Assembly (NCBI GenBank): GCA_965242485.1
Contig: CBDESM010000003.1
Coordinates: 1,550,001-1,614,000, forward strand
From: CBDESM01 sp965242485
GTDB taxonomy: Bacteria; Chloroflexota; Dehalococcoidia; Bin125
Reading direction: 5' to 3'
Length of the DNA: 64,000 bases
The position numbers and the translations under genes were made by a program. The stretch's first letter is position 1; each line of letters starts with the position of its first letter. Under the pieces are notes generated by a model, which worked only from the letters and a program-made list of their open reading frames with translations, did not search any database and had not been told where the DNA came from. Positions 52,429-59,350 of the stretch are shown here, piece by piece.

Positions 52429-54315
52429 CTACAGCTCGCGCTTGAGCGTCTCGGCCAGCTGCAGCGTCAATCCCGGCGTCGCCGCGATGTCCGACGCCTC
52501 CGCCTCGCGGATCGCCTTGAGCGAGCCGAACTTGCGCAGCAGCGCCTTCTTCCGCGCCGGCCCGATCCCCGCGATCCGGTCCAGCGGCGACTGCGATGCC
52601 CGCCGCGCCCGCACCCGCCGGTGGTACGAAATCGCGAACCGGTGCGCCTCGTCGCGGATGCGCTGCACCAGGTACATCCCCTGCGAGCGCCGGTCGAGCC
52701 GCACCGGCTCGGCTGAATCGACTTGGAACAGCAGCTCCTCCCGCTTGGCCAGCCCCACCAGCGGGATGTCGTCGACCGCCGCGTTGCGCATCACGTCGGC
52801 CGCGGCCGAGACCTGCCCGCGCCCCCCGTCGACGATCACCAGATCGGGCACGGCCCCCCAGCCCTCGCGCTCTTCCTCGCTCGGCTCCGCCGACGGGTCC
52901 GCGCCGGACTCGCGCCGTTCCCGCCGCGCCTCAGAGAGCCGCTTGAAGCGGCGCCCGATCACCTCGGCCATCGACGCGAAGTCGTTGGGCCCCTCGCCGT
53001 CCTGCGCGACCGCCTTGATCTGGAACCGCCGGTACTCGTTGCTGACCGGGCGGCCGCCGATGAACACGACCATCGAGGCGACGGTGCTGTCGGACTGCGT
53101 GTTGGAGATGTCGTAGCACTCGATCCGCTCCGGCCGGCGGGGCAGGCTGAGCGCCTCTTCGATCTCGTCCAGCGCCGCGTCCGTCCGCTGCCGGTCGGCC
53201 ATCCACTGGACCCGCCGCATCTGCAGTGCCTCGGCCGCGTTCTCCTCGGCCATCTCGACCAGCCGGCGCCGCTCGCCGCGCTGCGGGCGCCTCAGCTCGA
53301 CCCTGCCCCCCCGCCGCTCCGCCAGCCAGGCCGCGACCAGCTCGGCCTCGCCGATCTCCTCCGGCACCAGCACCAGCTTGGGCACCTGCACCGCTCCCTC
53401 GTAGTACTGCCGCAGGAACGAGGAGAGCACGTCGGCCGGCGCTTCGTCGCGCACCCCCGCCAGCGCGAAATGGTCCGATCCCGTCATCTTCCGCCCGCGG
53501 ATGAACAGCACCTGCACGACCGCCTCGTCGCCGTCCACGGCCATCCCGAACGCGTCGATCTCGGAGGCCTGCACGTCGGCGGTGAGCTGCTGCTCGGTGA
53601 CCTTCTCGACCGCCGCGAGCTGATCGCGCAGCCGCGCCGCGCGCTCGAACTCCATCGCCTCAGCCGCCTCCGACATCTCCCGCCGCAGGTCGTCCGCGAG
53701 CTGCCCGCCGCGGCCCTCGAGGAAGAGGATCGTCTGGTCGATCACCGAGCGGTACTCCGCCTCGGTGCAGTACGACGTGCACGGCGCGATGCAGCGCTTG
53801 ATGTAGTAGTCGAGGCAGGGCCTCGGGTCGTCGCCCGTGATCTCCTTGTCGCAGGAGCGCCAGGGGAACAGCTTCTTGACCAGATCGAGCGAGGTGCGCA
53901 CCGACTTGGCCGAGGCGTAGGGGCCGAAATAGCGCGCCCCGTCCTTCTGCACCCGCCGCGTGATCGTCACCCGCGGCCAGGGCGAATCGACGTCGATCTT
54001 GAGGTACGGGTAGTGCTTGTCGTCCTTCAGCCGCACGTTGAAGAAGGGCTGGTGGCGCTTGACCAGTGTCGCCTCCAAGTGCAGCGCGTCCTGCTCGCTG
54101 CGCGTGGTCACGTACTCGACCGAGGCGATCCGCGAGGCGAGCACGCGGGTCTTGCCCTCGAGCGAGCGCGGCGAGCCGAAGTAGGAGCGCACCCGCGACT
54201 TGAGGTTGGCCGCCTTGCCGACGTAGATCACGCCCCCGTCGCCGCCGCGGAAGGTGTAGACGCCGGGCTTGGCCGGGACGGCGGCGACTTGGGCTCGGAG
54301 TTCTTCCGAAGTCAC
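52429..54315 (-). CDS. uvrC: excinuclease ABC subunit C
   Basis: This 628-residue nucleotide-excision-repair nuclease has the N-terminal GIY-YIG domain (GVYTFRGGDGGVIYVGKAANLKSRVRSYF), a Cys-rich segment (CLDYYIKRCIAPCTSYC), the UVR helix (about 200), the RNase-H-like C-nuclease domain (CYDISNTQSDSTVASMVVFIGG, VPDLVIVDGGRGQ) and the C-terminal HhH pair (IAGIGPARKKALLRKFGS). Length is complete. Confidence 0.95.
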   Translation of the reverse strand: MTSEELRAQVAAVPAKPGVYTFRGGDGGVIYVGKAANLKSRVRSYFGSPRSLEGKTRVLASRIASVEYVTTRSEQDALHLEATLVKRHQPFFNVRLKDDKHYPYLKIDVDSPWPRVTITRRVQKDGARYFGPYASAKSVRTSLDLVKKLFPWRSCDKEITGDDPRPCLDYYIKRCIAPCTSYCTEAEYRSVIDQTILFLEGRGGQLADDLRREMSEAAEAMEFERAARLRDQLAAVEKVTEQQLTADVQASEIDAFGMAVDGDEAVVQVLFIRGRKMTGSDHFALAGVRDEAPADVLSSFLRQYYEGAVQVPKLVLVPEEIGEAELVAAWLAERRGGRVELRRPQRGERRRLVEMAEENAAEALQMRRVQWMADRQRTDAALDEIEEALSLPRRPERIECYDISNTQSDSTVASMVVFIGGRPVSNEYRRFQIKAVAQDGEGPNDFASMAEVIGRRFKRLSEARRERRESGADPSAEPSEEEREGWGAVPDLVIVDGGRGQVSAAADVMRNAAVDDIPLVGLAKREELLFQVDSAEPVRLDRRSQGMYLVQRIRDEAHRFAISYHRRVRARRASQSPLDRIAGIGPARKKALLRKFGSLKAIREAEASDIAATPGLTLQLAETLKREL

Positions 54316-54395
54316 GCGCTCAGGGTATCGGGACGGCGCCGGCTGGGGCCCGTCCGGGGACTCGGGGGCAGATGCCGATGAAGGAAAGGGAAAGA

Positions 54396-54472
54396 TGGCG
54401 CGCCCGGCAGGACTTGAACCTGCGGCCTCTGCCTCCGCAGGGCAGCGCTCTAATCCGCTGAGCTACGGGCGC
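54396..54472 (-). tRNA. tRNA-Arg(GCG)
   Basis: Cloverleaf on the minus strand: acceptor GCGCCCG/CGGGCGC, anticodon stem CTGCC/GGCAG with loop CTGCGGA, T-arm GCAGG-TTCAAGT-CCTGC, discriminator G and encoded CCA. The anticodon is GCG where most bacteria have ACG (inosine-modified). Confidence 0.9.
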
Positions 54473-54514
54473 GGGTCGCGTCGCGGCCGCGGGGGCCGCG
54501 CTGCGGGTGATGGA

Positions 54515-54601
<87 letters not shown>

Positions 54602-54680
54602 ACGCGGCTCGGCGCGCCATGCGCGCCGCTGCTCCTCGCTTTCGGCGGCGCCCCGCCGGGCGTCCGCAACGTTGGGCGGC

Positions 54681-54757
54681 TGGTGGGCGATGCAGGACTT
54701 GAACCTGCGGCCTCTCGGATGTGAACCGAACGCTCTAGCCAGCTGAGCTAATCGCCC
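54681..54757 (-). tRNA. tRNA-Val(CAC)
   Basis: Cloverleaf on the minus strand: acceptor GGGCGAT/ATCGCCC, anticodon stem TTCGG/CCGAG with loop TTCACAT (CAC), T-arm GCAGG-TTCAAGT-CCTGC, discriminator A and encoded CCA. Confidence 0.95.
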
Positions 54758-54794
54758 CCTTGGTTCGGCAACGCCGCCCGGCGCTTCGCGGCGG

Positions 54795-54870
54795 TGGTAG
54801 CAGCGGCAGGACTCGAACCTGCGACACGGGGCTTATGAGTCCCCTGCTCTGCCAACTGAGCTACGCTGCC
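54795..54870 (-). tRNA. tRNA with CAT anticodon (elongator Met or Ile2)
   Basis: Cloverleaf on the minus strand: acceptor GGCAGCG/CGCTGCT with a G1-U72 pair, anticodon stem GGGGA/GCCCC with an A31-G39 mismatch, loop CTCATAA (CAT), T-loop TTCGAGT, encoded CCA. The paired 1-72 position argues against initiator. Elongator Met is most likely; lysidine-modified Ile2 cannot be excluded. Confidence 0.85.
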
Positions 54871-55068
54871 GCGCCTCACGGCCGGCGGGCCCGCGCGGCG
54901 GCGCCCGCCTCCCGCAACGCTATCCGCATCGCCCCCGCTCGTCAAAGCGCTCCGCCGGACCCCGCCGGCGGGCGCGCAGCGCGGCCGTTCGCCTACGATC
55001 AGGTGCAGACAGGCAGAAGCGGCCCGCACCCGGCGCCGCGCCGGCCCGCGCAGGGGAGCGCGCGAACG

Positions 55069-55638
55069 ATGCCCGACTCGGAGCTGCTGCGGACCCTGCG
55101 CGGACGCCTGCTGGTCGCCGCGCCCTCGCTCGGCGACGCCAACTTCTTCCGCACCGTCATCCTCATGCTCGAACACCACGGCGGCACACTCGGCCTCGTC
55201 CTCAACCGCCCCTCCTCGATCACCATCGCCGAAGCCGCCCCCGATTGGGCTGCCCTCGTCGGACGCCCCGGCATGGTCTTCCAAGGCGGCCCGGTCGAGC
55301 GCACCTCCGCGATCGGCCTCGCCCGCTACGACCCGGACGCCGACCTCGATCCCGGCCTCGTCACCCCGCTGCACGGCGACGTCGGCATCGTCGACCTCGC
55401 CCGCGGTCCCGAAGGCGTCGCCGGCCGCGTCCGCGACATCCGCATCTTCTCCGGCTACGCCGGCTGGGCAGAAGGCCAGCTCGAGGGCGAGATCGAGGAC
55501 GGCGGCTGGCTCGTGCTCGACGCCGCCACGTTCGATTCGCTCACCCCCGATACGGCCGCGCTCTGGCCCCGCGGCCTCTACCGCGCCTTCGCCAACGGCC
55601 CTTGGGACAACGCCGTCGTCTACCGCGGCGACAACTGA
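55069..55638 (+). CDS. UPF0301/YqgE-AlgH family protein
   Basis: This 189-residue protein matches the YqgE/AlgH family: LRGRLLVAAPSLGDANFFRTVILMLEHHGGTLGLVLNRPS, MVFQGGPVER, and IRIFSGYAGWAEGQLEGEIEDGGWLVLDA. The biochemical role is not settled; AlgH was linked to alginate regulation. It overlaps no neighbour and is followed after eight bases by a TlpA-like gene. Confidence 0.9.
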   Translation: MPDSELLRTLRGRLLVAAPSLGDANFFRTVILMLEHHGGTLGLVLNRPSSITIAEAAPDWAALVGRPGMVFQGGPVERTSAIGLARYDPDADLDPGLVTPLHGDVGIVDLARGPEGVAGRVRDIRIFSGYAGWAEGQLEGEIEDGGWLVLDAATFDSLTPDTAALWPRGLYRAFANGPWDNAVVYRGDN

Positions 55639-55646
55639 GCGCGCGC

Positions 55647-56831
55647 ATGGAACTCCTCCGCAGCATCTCCCGCCGGCTCGACTCTTGGGTCCAGTTCACC
55701 GTCCTCCGCCGTCCGCGCAACGTCCGCGAAGCCGCCAACCGCGCGCTGATCCTCGCCCTCGTCGTGCTCGCCGCCGTCTCGCCCGTCTTCATCAGCTCCG
55801 ACCCCGGCGACGTCGACCAGGGCGCTTCCGACGAGTTCGCCGCGCTGCAAGCAGAGCTGGCGGAGGCCCGCGCCGACCTCGAAGCGCTGGACGGCGGCAC
55901 GGCCGCGGCCGCCGACTTGCGCGAACGCATCGCCGAACTCGAAGACGCGACCCGGCTCGGCTACATCGAACGCGACGGGGACGCCGCCCGTCGCAACGCC
56001 CTCGCGCCCGACTTTCGCCTACTCGATCTCGAAGGCGACCCCGTCCGCCTCGCCGACTTCGAGACGCCGGTCGTGCTCAACTTCTGGGCCTCTTGGTGCC
56101 AGCCCTGCATCCAGGAAATGCCCGACTTCCAGCGCCTCCACGAGCAGTACGGCGACCGCCTCGCCATGATCGGCGTCAACGATGGCGAAGACCTCGCCAC
56201 CGCCGCCGAGTTCGCCGGACCCAACCGCACCGATGTCCGCTACCGCATCCTGATCGACCCCTCCAAGTCGCTCACCGACGGCCCCTACCGCCTGATCGGA
56301 CGCCCCACCACCTACTACATCGACGCCGGCGGCATCATCCGCGACATCCGCGTCGGTGAACACGACCTCGAGACGATGCGCGAGCTCGCCGCCAACCTGC
56401 TCGGCGAAGAGCCCGCCGAACAATCGGCGGAAGAGGCGACCGGCGACTACCCCGCCGACGCCGCAACCCTGCTCGAATCGATCACCGCCAACTTCAACGC
56501 CGCCCAAGCCGAATTCGCCCGCGCCGCCGAGGACGCCGCCCTCTACGACGACCCAGCCTGGCGCCGCAACGCCGCCGCCCAAGCCGCCATCTGGCAGGAA
56601 CGCATCGACCGCTGGCGCGAGCTGGAACCGCCGACGCAATACGCCGACCTCCACACCGCAGTGAACCGCCCCCTCAACGTCATCCGCATCGCCGCCGACC
56701 TCCTCACCCAAGCCCTGACCGCCCAAGACCAGCCCGCCACAGAAACCGCCATCCAGACCTTCCAAACCGCCCTCTCCGACTACACCGGAGCAGCCGACGA
56801 CCTCTCCGACGTCCTAGAAGCCGCGCAATGA
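55647..56831 (+). CDS. membrane-anchored TlpA/ResA-like thioredoxin protein
   Basis: This 394-residue protein has one membrane helix (about 31-50), an extracytoplasmic coiled coil (about 60-102), a TlpA-type thioredoxin domain (about 115-260) with WASWCQPC (Cys151, Cys154), cis-Pro in GRPTTYYID, and an extra helical C-terminal domain of about 120 residues. It probably reduces disulfides or apocytochromes outside the membrane. The coiled coil and the extra helical domain are not part of a minimal TlpA. Confidence 0.85.
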   Translation: MELLRSISRRLDSWVQFTVLRRPRNVREAANRALILALVVLAAVSPVFISSDPGDVDQGASDEFAALQAELAEARADLEALDGGTAAAADLRERIAELEDATRLGYIERDGDAARRNALAPDFRLLDLEGDPVRLADFETPVVLNFWASWCQPCIQEMPDFQRLHEQYGDRLAMIGVNDGEDLATAAEFAGPNRTDVRYRILIDPSKSLTDGPYRLIGRPTTYYIDAGGIIRDIRVGEHDLETMRELAANLLGEEPAEQSAEEATGDYPADAATLLESITANFNAAQAEFARAAEDAALYDDPAWRRNAAAQAAIWQERIDRWRELEPPTQYADLHTAVNRPLNVIRIAADLLTQALTAQDQPATETAIQTFQTALSDYTGAADDLSDVLEAAQ

Positions 56832-56863
56832 GTCGCGCGAATGGCGAGTAGGCTGCCCCAAAC

Positions 56864-56939
56864 GGGCGATTAGCTCAGCGGCCAGAGCGTCCGGTTTACA
56901 CCCGGAAGGCCGGAGGTTCGACCCCTCCATCGCCCACCA
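56864..56939 (+). tRNA. tRNA-Val(TAC)
   Basis: Cloverleaf on the plus strand: acceptor GGGCGAT/ATCGCCC, anticodon stem TCCGG/CCGGA with loop TTTACAC (TAC), T-arm GGAGG-TTCGACC-CCTCC, discriminator A and encoded CCA. An accessory S1-like gene begins 66 bases later. Confidence 0.95.
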
Positions 56940-57005
56940 AGCCGACGATTCTTGACGAGAGATCGCGCATACCCGTAGCCTCTCCAGCGCTCAGGAGACG
57001 TGGCG

Positions 57006-57647
57006 ATGACCCGCTCGACACCGCCAATCACTTGGACTCAGGCGCTTGGTGCGCCAACCCCAAGCGCATCGCTGCTCGGTATGCGAAAAGGTGATGTGGT
57101 GAAGGGCTGCGTCTGCGAAGTACGGAGTGCCTCGGTCAATGTGAGATTGATGAACGGGGAATATGGCTGGGCACACGACCTAGGACTTGGGCTCGATGGT
57201 GACGAGCAGCCACAGGACCGATACCGCGAGGGAGATTTGGTATCTGCGGAGGTGACCGGTCTCGATCGTGGCAATGAGTGCGTCACGTTGTCGATTCGCT
57301 GGCACGTGCCCAACCCTTATCAATGGCTGTCGCCAGCGTCTACGGCTTCCAGATATCCTGCTCCGCAGCTGAATGGGATGCAATCCGGCTCTTGGTTGTA
57401 TGCGTCCATCCGAGAAGTGCGGGAGACCGGGCTGCGCGTAGTTGCGCAGAATGTGCCCGGTTGGATTGATCGTCGGGATGCCGGCATCTCGGAGGAGGCC
57501 GCCGTTGCTGACTACCACCGAACTGGCGGGGCCATATGGGTGCGGGTGACTGGCGTGAATCATGTCGGTGGGGAATTCACTGCGCGGGCGGTTTCGCCAC
57601 CGTCCCCCCAGCCAGTCGCCGGCCGTTGGTACGAAGCTATCCGTTAG
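57006..57647 (+). CDS. small protein with two S1/OB-like domains
   Basis: This 213-residue protein reads as two S1-like RNA-binding folds: about 22-98 (MRKGDVVKGCVCEVRSASVNVRLMNGEYGWAHDLGL...EGDLVSAEVTGLDRGNECVTLSIR) and about 119-195 (GMQSGSWLYASIREVRETGLRVVAQNVPGWIDRRDAGI...GGAIWVRVTGVNHVGGEFTAR). Base composition is lower in GC than the flanks and it sits just after tRNA-Val, a common integration site. ATG 57006 has GGAG eight bases before it; a GTG at 57000 is too close. Function unknown. A second S1-rich gene lies 1.7 kb on. Confidence 0.65.
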   Translation: MTRSTPPITWTQALGAPTPSASLLGMRKGDVVKGCVCEVRSASVNVRLMNGEYGWAHDLGLGLDGDEQPQDRYREGDLVSAEVTGLDRGNECVTLSIRWHVPNPYQWLSPASTASRYPAPQLNGMQSGSWLYASIREVRETGLRVVAQNVPGWIDRRDAGISEEAAVADYHRTGGAIWVRVTGVNHVGGEFTARAVSPPSPQPVAGRWYEAIR

Positions 57648-57667
57648 CCGTGGCGAGGAGTTGCGCG

Positions 57668-59350
57668 ATGACCGCTGAAGAACAGCTGGCGAGCTGGCGC
57701 GAGGGGACCTATGGGAAGGCGGTCTCGCGGTTTCCGGAGCGGCGGGGGGAGTTCCGGCGCTCTTCGGGGGGGGCGCTGGAGCCCGTCTATGTGGGGGGGG
57801 ACGGGGATGGGGTGCCGTTGCCGGGGGAGTTCCCGTATACGCGGGGGATTCAGCCGACCATGTACAGGGGGCGGCTGTGGACGATGCGGCAGTACGCGGG
57901 GCAGGAGGATGCGGAGGCCTCGAACCGGCGCTACCGCTTCCTGCTCGAGCAGGGGCAGACGGGGCTCTCCGTCGCCTTCGACCTGCCGACGCAGATCGGC
58001 TACGACTCCGACGCGCCGATGGCCGAGGGCGAGGTGGGCAAGGTCGGCGTCGCGATTGATTCCATCGACGACATGCGGACGCTGTTCGACCAGATCCCGC
58101 TCGACCGGGTGACGACCTCGATGACGATCAACGCGACCGCGGCGATCCTGCTCTCGCTCTACGCCGCCGTCGGCGAGGAGCAGGGCGTGGCGCTGGACAA
58201 GATCGGCGGCACGGTCCAGAACGACATCCTCAAGGAATACGTCGCGCGCGGCACCTACATCTACCCGCCCGCGCCCTCAATGCGGCTGATCACGGACACC
58301 TTCGCCTACTGCACTGAGAACGTGCCGCGCTGGAACACGATCTCGATCTCCGGCTACCACATGCGCGAGGCCGGCTGCACGGCCGCGCAGGAGATCGGCT
58401 TCACGCTGGCCAACGCCATCGCCTACGTCGAGGCCGCGCAGGCCGCCGGGCTCGCCTTCGACGACTTCGGCCCGCGCCTCTCCTTCTTCTTCGCCTGCCA
58501 CTCCAATTTCCTCGAGGAGGTCGCCAAGTTCCGCGCCGCCCGCCGGCTCTGGGCGACCATCGCCCGCGACCGCTTCGGCTCAGCCAACGAGCGCGCCCAG
58601 ATGCTGCGCTTCCACACCCAGACCGGCGGCGTCACCCTGACCGCGCAGCAGCCCGACAACAACGTGATCCGCACGGCCCTGCAAGCGCTCGCCGCGGTGC
58701 TCGGCGGCACCCAATCGCTGCACACCAACTCGCTCGACGAAGCGCTCGGCCTGCCCTCCGAGCACGCCGTCGAGATCGCCCTCCGCACCCAGCAGGTGAT
58801 CGGCTACGAAAGCGGCGTCGCCGACGTGATCGACCCGCTCGGCGGCTCCCACTACATCGAGCAGACCACCGACCAGCTCGAGGACGAAGCCCGCCGCATC
58901 ATCGACCAGGTCGACGCCCTCGGCGGCGCCGTCTCCGCCATCGAAGACGGCTTCCAGCAGTCCGAAATCCTGGCCGCCGCCACCGAGTTCCAGCACGAAG
59001 TCGAGACCGAAGTCGAAGCCGCCCGCGCCGGCGACGGCTCCGCCGGCGCCAAAGGCCGCGTCATTGTAGGCGTCAACCGCTTCCAGACCGAAGAACCCAC
59101 CGACGTGGAGATCGTCCGCGTGGACCCCAGCGTCCGCGAACGCCAAACCGAAAAACTCGCCCGCCTCCGCGACGCCCGCGACGAAGCCGCAGTCCGCGCC
59201 GCCCTCGACCAGATCTCCCAAGCCGCCGCCGGCGACGAAAACCTGCTCCCCCTGATGCTCAACGCCGTCAAAACCTCCGCCACCCTAGGCGAAATCTCCA
59301 ACGCCCTCCGCCAAGTCTGGGGCGAATACCGCGAACGCATCGTGGTCTAG
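57668..59350 (+). CDS. methylmalonyl-CoA mutase large (substrate-binding) subunit
   Basis: This 560-residue protein is the substrate TIM-barrel part of methylmalonyl-CoA mutase without the B12-binding domain, which must be a separate subunit elsewhere. Blocks: YTRGIQPTMYRGRLWTMRQYAG, GLSVAFDLPTQIGYDSD, MTINATAAILLSLY, GTVQNDILKEYVARGTYIYPP, NTISISGYHMREAGCTAAQEIGFTLANA, FFFACHSNFLEE, HTQTGGVTLTAQQPDNNVIRTALQALAAVLGGTQSLHTN. It interconverts succinyl-CoA and methylmalonyl-CoA. The stop overlaps that of the convergent S1/Schlafen gene. Confidence 0.95.
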   Translation: MTAEEQLASWREGTYGKAVSRFPERRGEFRRSSGGALEPVYVGGDGDGVPLPGEFPYTRGIQPTMYRGRLWTMRQYAGQEDAEASNRRYRFLLEQGQTGLSVAFDLPTQIGYDSDAPMAEGEVGKVGVAIDSIDDMRTLFDQIPLDRVTTSMTINATAAILLSLYAAVGEEQGVALDKIGGTVQNDILKEYVARGTYIYPPAPSMRLITDTFAYCTENVPRWNTISISGYHMREAGCTAAQEIGFTLANAIAYVEAAQAAGLAFDDFGPRLSFFFACHSNFLEEVAKFRAARRLWATIARDRFGSANERAQMLRFHTQTGGVTLTAQQPDNNVIRTALQALAAVLGGTQSLHTNSLDEALGLPSEHAVEIALRTQQVIGYESGVADVIDPLGGSHYIEQTTDQLEDEARRIIDQVDALGGAVSAIEDGFQQSEILAAATEFQHEVETEVEAARAGDGSAGAKGRVIVGVNRFQTEEPTDVEIVRVDPSVRERQTEKLARLRDARDEAAVRAALDQISQAAAGDENLLPLMLNAVKTSATLGEISNALRQVWGEYRERIVV

